DNA from: Gracilaria caudata | Taxonomy: Eukaryota > Rhodophyta > Florideophyceae > Gracilariales > Gracilariaceae | DNA: 19,242 bases | Reading direction: 5' to 3' | NCBI GenBank assembly: GCA_030374735.1 | Contig: JASCIV010000462.1 | Coordinates: forward strand, 1 to 19,242 | Shown here: piece after piece, positions 7,373 through 13,720 of the stretch | Numbering within the stretch: position 1 is the first letter of the stretch | Layout of the letters: every line of letters begins with the position of its first letter | Notes under the pieces: model-generated | What the model saw: only the letters and a program-made list of their open reading frames with translations | Database searches by the model: none | What the model was told of the DNA's origin: nothing | Position numbers and translations under genes: made by a program

Positions 7373-9505
7373 ATGGCTTCCTTCGAGATTGACGACCGTC
7401 AAATGCTCAAATTACCCCTCTCAGTTGGTACGTTCAATGGAATTAAGTACGCCGTTGAGGAGCTTGTCATAATATACATCTTTCAGAAGGCCATTCGAAC
7501 TCTTTCCGGAATTTGGATCAGAAGGAGGCTGCGAAAGAGAACGTATGTTCTCGCAGGAACGCCCATTCTTGACGAACTTGCTTTGCAGCCCAACTTAGGA
7601 AGATTTGGTCTAGGTCGTTTCGTTCTCTTGGTGGCTTTCATCGTTATGGTTCATGGTGCTGCTCTTTTCCTGGAGTTTAGTACTGACAGTACAGTAGAGG
7701 TTCAGTTCGCTGGCATGGGAATGGTTCGTTCAAGAACGTCTCTTTTTGACTTTCCTACTTTCGAAAATATGACTTCTATTGCCATGCTATATCTTCGAGG
7801 GCTGGAGTCCATCGCAGTCACAGGAAATTCTGGGAACGAGTACAGAGCTGTGGAACTGGGTGGCACCCAAACCAACAGATATTCCGAGGAATACAGCAAC
7901 ATAAGCGTGTATTCATATGCAGGCATGCCCGATTGTATGGATGAAGACAAATGTTTAACCCGAATTACAATGAAAGTGGAAGAAGCAAGAGTTATTGTCA
8001 GGTCTGACAACAGAACGAACGTACGTTTCGGGAGTATTACCTCCGTAACAGCATCAATGAAAGCATACTATGTACAGATGCCTGTTGACGAGACTTCTGA
8101 GACTTCTCCGACTTTTCCGACTGGTGGAACTGAGACTGGTGGAACTGAGACTGGTGAAACTGAGACCGGTGAAACTGGGACTGGTAAAACTGGGACAGGT
8201 GAAACTGGGACTGGTGAAACTGAGACTGGTGAAACTGAGACTGGTGAAACTGAGACTGGTGGAACTGAGACTGGTGAAACTGAGACCGGTGAAACTGGGA
8301 CTGGTAAAACTGGGACAGGTGAAACTGGGACAGGTGAAACTGAGACTGGCGAAACTGAGACTGGTGAAACTGAGACTGGTGAAACCGAGACTGGTGAAAC
8401 CGAGACTGGTGAAACCGAGACTGGTGAAACTGAGAATGGTGGAACTGGGACATTCGAAGCGGGTTTGACCGACCCTGTCTTCCCCAATTCTTCGATCCCC
8501 ATTCCCACTATCCCCAATCCATCTATCCCCATTCCCACTATCCCCAATCCATCTATCCCCATTCCCTCAATCCCCATTCCCTCAATCCCCATTCCCTCTA
8601 TCCCCATTCCTCCAATCTCCATTCCTCCTATCTCCATTCCTTCTATCTCCATTCCTTCTATTCGCAATCCTTTTACTGCAAAAGAAAATCTAGTGAATTT
8701 GGTGGACCGCGTTGAAGAAGCCGATGCAGATGATCTTGGAGTGCGAAAGCTCCTTTGCATAAACGATATTCGAGGGATTTCATTTGGAGAAAGAGCCATA
8801 TGCTTGTCAGAACATTTTGAGGCGCCAAATCCAGAGGATTCTTGTGGTGGTCTCCCACTGAAATCGAAACCGCTGTATGTGAAAGTGTTTGGACCTCGAG
8901 AAGGGGTTGAGAATTTTACCGTCGGAAACACATATCAATCGTTGAACTTCGGAGCCGCATTGTTTGACGTTTGCGGTAACTGGAGTGTTGGAATTGATGC
9001 CATGATTCTTGCAGCTCAAGTGCTAAGCTTCAGAAACACCATCGATGATCCCATTGACCTCAGATCCTTGGCGGAAGTGATTTCCATTGCTTCTGTAGGC
9101 GATTTTGGGAACGAGGCACAAGCTAGAGAGACGAGAATGGTCAAGTTCGTAACAAGACCGATCGTCTATGTGTATGCTCTGGCTGTTTACGGAGCACTCG
9201 CATTGGTAGCGACATTGGTGGTTATAGGGTCTCATGGGTTTGCTAGGGGAAACAAAAATAATTTGAATGATCCTTTGGTGTATGCCGCCGTGTTATCGAA
9301 CCATATTGACAACATGGGAAGTGGCAGCACAGATTGTGATACCACCCGCAAGGTGAAAGATATCGCACTATACACAGTGGATGATGGGCTGAGTCACCTG
9401 GGACCTGCACCGGCTTCATGGATTCCCCATATACGCGGAAACGAGATACGTGGCAAGAAAGCTGTCATTGAGAAAGCCAGCAAAGAACACTCTAAGGCTT
9501 TATAG
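7373..9505 (+). CDS. large membrane protein with two pentapeptide-repeat tracts, 710 residues
   Basis: The frame is open from 7241, but a TATA box at 7254 favours the ATG at 7373. Residues 48-56 are strongly basic. A clear membrane segment spans about 82-101. A probable ectodomain follows, with sequons such as NMT, NIS, NRT, NFT and NWS. Residues about 250-360 are an acidic TETGE-type repeat, and about 370-434 a Pro/Ile-rich IPIPS-type repeat. A conserved Cys-bearing module then leads to a second membrane segment at about 595-619 and a cytoplasmic tail with an Asn-Asp-Pro-Leu motif. The layout recalls the gene at 4131-5198. Part of the module before the last membrane segment, together with the 3' flank, recurs as a decayed copy at 11619-12300. 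The family is unknown. The repeats look like an extended stalk, for instance for interaction with the cell wall or another surface; that is inference. Confidence 0.8.
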   Translation: MASFEIDDRQMLKLPLSVGTFNGIKYAVEELVIIYIFQKAIRTLSGIWIRRRLRKRTYVLAGTPILDELALQPNLGRFGLGRFVLLVAFIVMVHGAALFLEFSTDSTVEVQFAGMGMVRSRTSLFDFPTFENMTSIAMLYLRGLESIAVTGNSGNEYRAVELGGTQTNRYSEEYSNISVYSYAGMPDCMDEDKCLTRITMKVEEARVIVRSDNRTNVRFGSITSVTASMKAYYVQMPVDETSETSPTFPTGGTETGGTETGETETGETGTGKTGTGETGTGETETGETETGETETGGTETGETETGETGTGKTGTGETGTGETETGETETGETETGETETGETETGETETGETENGGTGTFEAGLTDPVFPNSSIPIPTIPNPSIPIPTIPNPSIPIPSIPIPSIPIPSIPIPPISIPPISIPSISIPSIRNPFTAKENLVNLVDRVEEADADDLGVRKLLCINDIRGISFGERAICLSEHFEAPNPEDSCGGLPLKSKPLYVKVFGPREGVENFTVGNTYQSLNFGAALFDVCGNWSVGIDAMILAAQVLSFRNTIDDPIDLRSLAEVISIASVGDFGNEAQARETRMVKFVTRPIVYVYALAVYGALALVATLVVIGSHGFARGNKNNLNDPLVYAAVLSNHIDNMGSGSTDCDTTRKVKDIALYTVDDGLSHLGPAPASWIPHIRGNEIRGKKAVIEKASKEHSKAL
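8121..8451 (+). repeat. 15-bp tandem repeat encoding TETGE, with 120-bp higher order
   Basis: About 22 units of ACTGAGACTGGTGAA and variants (GGG for GAG, AAA for GAA) encode Thr-Glu-Thr-Gly-Glu and relatives. The block TGAGACCGGTGAAACTGGGA followed by CTGGTAAAACTGGGACAGGT occurs at 8161 and again exactly 120 bases later at 8281. Eight-unit blocks have therefore been duplicated recently. The unit lacks stop codons in most frames, which creates long spurious frames on both strands. Confidence 0.95.
8481..8673 (+). repeat. second 15-bp tandem repeat encoding IPIPS
   Basis: Units of ATCCCCATTCCCTCT and variants encode Ile-Pro-Ile-Pro-Ser/Thr. The early part is a 30-bp double unit (IPIPTIPNPS), and the last part changes to ISIPP/ISIPS. 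It is in frame with, and 30 bases after, the TETGE tract. The two tracts share unit length but not sequence. Confidence 0.95.
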
Positions 9506-9654
9506 TATATGTTGAGGTGCGTCAGACTTTGTACAATTCGGGAGTGAACGGAGATGGGTAAATAAGAATAACTTGAACATTAAACGACGTGGATAAGGCC
9601 TGGTTTGCCAGGAGTTCTACTGTCAGAAGAGCCGAAGCAGCTTGGACTTTCGGT

Positions 9655-10015
9655 TTCCGCCGACAGCACAAAAATTGCTTCCGGGGTGGGAGGGTTGGGT
9701 AGCCAAGACAACCCAGTTTGATGTGCGATAACAAAACTCGCAGTAGCACCACGCCAGGGCGGCGATCGCGAGGATGCGGAAGATTGTGATGCCGGGAACG
9801 GGAGAGGACGGTCGTCCGTCGTCCTGACGACGGACGACGGTACAGGTACTGAGGAGCATCTTGATCTGCCAAATTCATTCAGATAAATCCATTTCTGCCA
9901 TCTAAGAGAATCCAATAAATTCGATCAACGCACCTGCCCAGCCATGTGACATGGCATGTCATGACACTGGTCACCAGTGTCAAAGTCAGCAACGTGTCCA
10001 TTTTGCTTATAGCAA
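9655..10015 (+). repeat. 3' flank block, copy 1, with possible minus-strand coding relic
   Basis: This block recurs at about 11995-12300. Shared pieces in order include GGGGTGGGAGGGTTGGG, GTGCGATAA, CCAGGGCGGCGATC-CGAGGATGC, GACGGTAC, AAATAAATCCA, CCAGTGTCA, GTCAGC and GACGTGTCCA. Read on the minus strand, both copies keep a hydrophobic stretch (IFRIL-IAAL) followed by FxYRTS. This may be the remnant of a membrane-protein exon facing the other way. Copy 1 has hairpins at 9811-9838, 9941-9955 and 9962-9982. Confidence 0.6.
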
Positions 10016-10064
10016 AGCTCCTACTAACAAACGGGCTGATCTAATCTTGAGCTAATCGAGGGGT

Positions 10065-10574
10065 TTGCTCTCCCTCCTCAATGTGACCACGAGCAGAATT
10101 CAAACGTGTGCGAATGCAGATTATGTACAATTGGGGCACTTTGGTGGATGGCATCCAAATGACTTCCACACCGAGTTCAGCCGCGATGAGAAAATCAATC
10201 GTATTGAGCTCGCCGGCTGGTATGTTGTGGACAAGATACATATTCATGCATCCCAACATCAGTTTTGGATCGGAAAGTATCAACCAACAATGGCCAGCAT
10301 AGATCTTGATGATGATGAAGAGCTTCTGGCTATACGACTGTGTGAATCAACATTTGACGCAAACGATGGCAACGGGCCTCAAGTGTTTATTGGCCATATC
10401 ATGTTTGTCACTACCAAGGGTCAGGTCGTGAAGGTTGGTCAAGGTATGAACGGAGAGTGTTACCATATTCTCTTCGACACTGATGCAAGATTGGCTGCGT
10501 TGTATGGCAGTGTACAAAGGTACCCCTCCTATTTGCATTCTATAGCAATCGATCAATGGCAAGGCTGTGAGTGA
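10065..10574 (+). CDS. jacalin-like lectin domain, 5' end not found
   Basis: From codon 18 or so the translation follows the jacalin (beta-prism) pattern. It has LGHFGGW with a Gly-Gly pair (residues 24-29, counting from 10065), then KINRIEL, VVDKIHIH, the acidic strand IDLDDDEELLAIRL (79-92), IGHIMFVTTKG (109-119) and a final strand LHSIAIDQW (157-165). Jacalin-type domains bind mannose or galactose glycans. The usual C-terminal GxxxD sugar loop is not clearly present, so binding is unproven. The frame has no ATG at its head. It probably begins with a spliced upstream exon; a possible acceptor ends at 10096 after a pyrimidine-rich stretch. Alternatively it is a 5'-truncated relic. At the 3' end, GTGAGT at 10567 and CTAACTGTATTTCAG ending at 10700 would splice out 134 bases and replace the last three residues with a short tail ending at 10720. 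Confidence 0.5.
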   Translation: MLSLLNVTTSRIQTCANADYVQLGHFGGWHPNDFHTEFSRDEKINRIELAGWYVVDKIHIHASQHQFWIGKYQPTMASIDLDDDEELLAIRLCESTFDANDGNGPQVFIGHIMFVTTKGQVVKVGQGMNGECYHILFDTDARLAALYGSVQRYPSYLHSIAIDQWQGCE

Positions 10575-10720
10575 GTCGTTTCTCCTACTTCGAGTTTACC
10601 CCACTCGATAATATCATAATCAAGAAAAGCGTTGCAGTTCATGTTTGTTTCTTTGCAATATCTAATATAAAGTATTATCGTAGTCCTAACTGTATTTCAG
10701 CTGTCATATGTCACAGTTGA

Positions 10721-11137
10721 AACAGTTCGCAATTAATTCTCTCAACTTCTTCATTTGTCGTCGGGCTCTAAGACAACTTATTCCGGTTGCCAAATTCAAA
10801 AACTATAACGCATTCTATGTGTAGCAGCGTTTTGGCCTTTCTGCAGCAGAAAACATAAGCTCTTCCTCAGAAACTAGTTTTGCTGTCCTAATCAGAACTC
10901 CTAAACATTTCAAAGAACCAAGCTTGCTCAAGTTGTCAAAATTTCCAAGGATAACGCACTTCATTGGCTTCCGATCTGTAGTGTAAGCGAGCTGCAGATC
11001 GCAGACACTATCAGTACTTCAACACCTCCAGCACTGTGCCCTGGGCAAGCACAGGAGTACTTTTTCCCAGAAGACCGTGACACAGGTTCGAGTCCTGGCA
11101 CGGCCACTTTCCCCCCAGAATATTACACGATCACAAC
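10721..11137. other. intergenic region; tRNA-like fragment only
   Basis: No open frame of note is seen. The only structured element is the T-arm-like sequence near 11080-11106, listed separately. Confidence 0.5.
11074..11106 (+). other. tRNA 3'-half-like fragment (T arm and acceptor strand)
   Basis: CAGGTTCGAGTCCTG (11083-11097) has the T-stem, TTCGAGT loop and pairing CAGG/CCTG of a tRNA T arm. It is followed by GCACGGCCA, which could be an acceptor 3' strand. I find no matching D arm, anticodon arm or 5' acceptor strand (GGCCGTG) at the right distance upstream. It is therefore at most a tRNA fragment or a tRNA-derived SINE remnant. Confidence 0.3.
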
Positions 11138-11585
11138 ATGTCCGTTCGTCTAGGAACTCCTAGCTCTATCGATCCTTCGAATGAGGATATGAAGAATGGC
11201 GTCGATGTGGTAGGCTCCGAAATCCCAGAATGCTTACGCAACGATACTCAAATTGACGAGCTCATCCAGCAAAGATGGATCATTCAAGGCTTTATCGGAA
11301 AAGGAAGGTTTGGGTACGTTTTTGAAGCATGTGATTACTATCTCAACAAAATGTTGCAATCCAGTTCGACTCCGAATGCATGTAAGAGACAAGCCCTCCT
11401 AAACGAATACTGCTTACATAGCAGTCTGATCAAGTACGGCCACAATAAGGAAATAATTCGTTATATCTACTCGGAAATGTTATGGAAGGACCAGTTCCTG
11501 GTGCAACCGTAATTATCTCTCAATGCATGATCACGATGGCGGATCGAGCTTACCTGGACACGACGTGGAGAGCTTGGCTGTTTAA
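11138..11585 (+). pseudogene. decayed protein kinase, casein-kinase-1-like
   Basis: The ATG frame at 11138-11512 gives a kinase N-lobe start. WIIQGFIGKGRFGYVFEACD at about residues 48-67 has the glycine-rich loop GxGxFGxV, and QALLNEYCL resembles the following alpha-C helix. The frame then stops after 124 residues. The invariant Lys strand is unclear, and the HRD and DFG motifs are absent. In a different frame, bases 11538-11582 encode SSLPGHDVESLA, which resembles the C-lobe segment DDLESLGY of casein-kinase-1 family kinases, and this ends in a stop too. The simplest reading is a kinase gene that lost its middle and was frameshifted. An intact, spliced gene is unlikely because the catalytic core is missing. 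Confidence 0.6.
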
Positions 11586-11618
11586 CTCGAACTATTTACA
11601 TGATACCTGACACGGGGA

Positions 11619-11755
11619 AATGTAATTGGAGGGTTGGAATCGATGCGATGATTCTTGCCGCTCAAGCAATGAGCTTCAGAAACAATATCGATGATTCCAT
11701 TGACCTTAGTTGAGTTTCATAACTTCAATCGGCGATTTTGGGGACGGCACATGAA
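11619..11755 (+). pseudogene. decayed fragment of the large membrane-protein gene
   Basis: NWRVGIDAMILAA and then SFRNNIDDSIDL (11622-11711) match the intact protein encoded near 8979-9063, which has NWSVGIDAMILAA and SFRNTIDDPIDL. A stop codon follows at 11712, and indels break the rest (TCGGCGATTTTGGGGACG still matches 9099-9115). Only this C-terminal module survives. The matching 3' flank continues at 11995-12300, so a segment of at least 1 kb was duplicated and then decayed. Confidence 0.85.
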
Positions 11756-11994
11756 AAAGAACGGCACCTGCACACTCCCGAATGTTCTGTGGAAGGTTGG
11801 GCCGTGTGTGCTGCTCAGTTTTCTGATAAAAGGGTGACGGGATTGCAGTTCGACTTTCGTGGTGCAGATGAACACAATCCATTGTACGCAGCGTCCTCCG
11901 CAAGAGAGGTGCTGTCCCCAGTGTGAGAATTCCTACACGGACTTCTTTCCAACAACTTAAGCAAACTTTTGAACAAGAAACATGTTAGACAGCA

Positions 11995-12300
11995 CAGAAT
12001 TGCTTTCGGGGTGGGAGGGTTGGGTTTTCAGGACAGCCAAAATGTGACGTGCGATAAGAAAAGTGTAAGGTAGCACTGAAAACCAGGGCGGCGATCACGA
12101 GGATGCGGAAGATCTTGGCGCCGGCAACGGCCGAAGACGATGGACGACGGTACTGCCCGGTAGCGCAACAGATCTGTCCCGAATTCGCTCAAATAAATCC
12201 ACTTATGCGTTCCTAGAAAATCCATCAATGAATTGGATCAAAGCAGTTACCGTTGGACCAGTGTCACAGTCAGCGACGTGTCCATCTTTTCTTATCTTGT
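11995..12300 (+). repeat. 3' flank block, copy 2
   Basis: This is the partner of 9655-10015, with the shared pieces listed there. On the minus strand it keeps KIFRILVIAALVFS followed by YRTS. Copy 2 lacks the 28-base hairpin found at 9811-9838. Together with the fragment at 11619-11755 it outlines a duplicated segment. Confidence 0.65.
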
Positions 12301-12344
12301 ATAAGTACGAAGGGTACGTTTCTTACACAATAACCCAAGGCGAA

Positions 12345-12420
12345 ACGCAAGGCTTCGCTGGAGGTGTTTGAGAACGCAAGGCTTCGCTGGAGGTGTTTGA
12401 GAACGCAAGGCTTCGCTGGA
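12345..12420 (+). repeat. 29-bp tandem repeat, about 2.6 copies
   Basis: Units beginning ACGCAAGGCTTCGCTGG start at 12345, 12374 and 12403. The first two are complete (29 bases each) and identical; the third is cut after about 18 bases. The array ends about 50 bases before the NADAR start codon and so lies in its promoter or leader. Complete identity of the units suggests a recent origin. Confidence 0.95.
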
Positions 12421-12472
12421 TCGGTTTGAAATACACCACGCACAAAAGGGGACAAATGCGTATTTAGGATTG

Positions 12473-13120
12473 ATGTATGCCAGTCGGTTTCAAGCTCAAC
12501 ATTTGTCTGATAGCAGCGCTCGGCAATCCGGTATGGACGAAAGGCCATATTCTCGCTCTGCTCTTATCGCACAGGGCTCGAGGCCAGAATCTTCTTTCAT
12601 ATTCTTTCATGGCCACCATGCTGTTCACGGACCGCAAGCTGTGCTTTCAAACTTCTGGCAGTGTCCACAGCCCTTTAAAGACTCTGAAAACCGCCAATTT
12701 CCGACGTCAGAACACTACATGATGCACGGCAAAGCCGTTCTTTTCGGTGACGAAGAAATGGCCACCGCTATTCTGAACGCCTCCACGCCCTTAGCAGCAA
12801 AGAAACTTGGACGAAAAGTACGCAACTTTGACCAAAGTATTTGGCGACAACATCGCCTTCACATTGTTGCAGAGGGCTGTTTCCTGAAGTTTTCTCAATG
12901 CGAAGAGGCGCGTCGTTTTCTACTCGCGTCCGATGATCGCATATTGGTGGAGGCTGCACCGAGAGACTGCATCTGGGGCATAGCAATGGGTGCCAAGAAC
13001 GTGTACAGGTGTGATCCGTCCAAATGGAGAGGAGCAAATTTGCTGGGAGAAGCTCTCATGATGGTACGAGATCGTCTCCGTGAGCATCAAAGAGAGAATG
13101 TGACACATTCTGGCGGTTAG
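12473..13120 (+). CDS. NADAR-domain protein (YbiA-like), 215 residues
   Basis: The protein carries a NADAR domain from about residue 45 to 203. Family motifs appear in order: LSNFW (58-62), FPTSEHYMMHGKA (76-88), the ILNAS-P-AAKKLGRKVRNFD stretch (100-120), W124, the KFSQ segment (139-142), LVEAAPRDCIWGIAMGA (158-174) and W185RGANLLGEALMMVR (185-199). Members of this family act on ADP-ribose-linked or related N-glycosidic bonds, for example in riboflavin-pathway intermediates or in removing ADP-ribose from modified nucleic acid. The substrate here is unknown. The first 40 residues are unlike the domain. The ATG at 12473 is used; a second ATG at 12533 would also keep the domain whole. There is no signal peptide, so it is probably cytosolic or nuclear. 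A decayed copy lies at 6028-6290. Confidence 0.88.
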   Translation: MYASRFQAQHLSDSSARQSGMDERPYSRSALIAQGSRPESSFIFFHGHHAVHGPQAVLSNFWQCPQPFKDSENRQFPTSEHYMMHGKAVLFGDEEMATAILNASTPLAAKKLGRKVRNFDQSIWRQHRLHIVAEGCFLKFSQCEEARRFLLASDDRILVEAAPRDCIWGIAMGAKNVYRCDPSKWRGANLLGEALMMVRDRLREHQRENVTHSGG

Positions 13121-13130
13121 CCTTCAAGAA

Positions 13131-13151
13131 TGAAACGTATCCTACGTTTCA
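13131..13151. repeat. 9-bp stem hairpin just after the NADAR gene
   Basis: TGAAACGTA-TCC-TACGTTTCA is a perfect inverted repeat beginning 11 bases after the NADAR stop codon. Another inverted repeat, AGAATGTG-A-CACATTCT (13095-13111), overlaps the end of the coding sequence. Both could lie in the 3' end of the transcript. A role is not established. Confidence 0.6.
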
Positions 13152-13233
13152 TACGTGGGCACCTTTGTACACTCTGATCACTGTAATAGCTGTAAGGGTC
13201 TCGAAAATTGATTTCAGCATGTGTTGGGGGTGC

Positions 13234-13425
13234 ACGGAATTTGTGCCATGCTGCCGAGTAAAAAACGTCTCTGAATCCTGCTGTGCCGACTTTGTAACCA
13301 CAAGCGCCCCCTCTAAGGTGCCAACTCGTAGAGTAGACACCTCCGCTGCGGTTGTCTAGGCGTGAAGATGGAGCGCATCCCCGAAACTTCGCGTTTCTGT
13401 TGCACCCCTTGGGGTATGGGCTTGA
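13234..13425 (+). repeat. duplicated block upstream of Cys-rich gene A
   Basis: This block matches 17716-17920 in order: CACGGAATTTGTG, CCGAGTAAAAAAC, GTGCCAACTCGTAG, a CGCRTTTCTG-TTGCACC block, with divergent sequence between. It marks the left side of a tandem duplication that includes the downstream Cys-rich gene. Small frames within it are not convincing genes. Confidence 0.6.
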
Positions 13426-13580
13426 GGACACAACGCTACTGGCACACGCTTGTCATTTGCAGCCTGAAACAAATGTTCTTCTTACAGATGTATCACAACG
13501 AAAAAGCTTCGATTTCCCCACAGCCACTGGCGGAGACCATCCTTACTCCAGAGCTCATCCTTTCTTCTCGGTTGATTGAA

Positions 13581-13720
13581 GCAAGGTGCTATCCTCACCT
13601 AAATCGTCGTACATAAAAAGGATGTTCCAATGCTTAAGAGCCTCCTTTCCCTGACCAGCAGACCGCCACTTGCGAACGCACACTCACGTTATCGTTGAAG
13701 ACCATAACAAATCTTCGAAA
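13581..13720 (+). promoter_or_regulatory. conserved promoter region of Cys-rich gene A
   Basis: GCAAGGTGCTATCCT at 13581-13595 is identical to 18240-18254 before gene B, and lies 140 and 138 bases before the two ATGs. A TATA-like CATAAAAAG follows at 13612. The last 30 bases before the ATG (CTCACG, GTTGAAGA, TCGAAAATG) are also conserved. The stretch between has diverged, so the kept blocks are candidates for functional sites. Confidence 0.45.

Noticed and set aside
8068..8931. Long minus-strand frame of 287 codons (VSPVS and MEIGG repeats), and other repeat-rich frames on both strands
   Set aside because: These are shadows of the 15-bp repeats: the units contain no stop codon in most frames, so long frames arise automatically. 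The plus-strand frame has the membrane segments, sequons and a decayed paralogue.
12345..12420. Possible CRISPR array because of a 29-bp repeat unit
   Set aside because: The units are directly adjacent with no spacers, and the genome is eukaryotic.
13165..13616. Several 60-105 codon frames upstream of Cys-rich gene A
   Set aside because: They fall in a duplicated non-coding block whose partner at 17716-17920 does not preserve the same frames.
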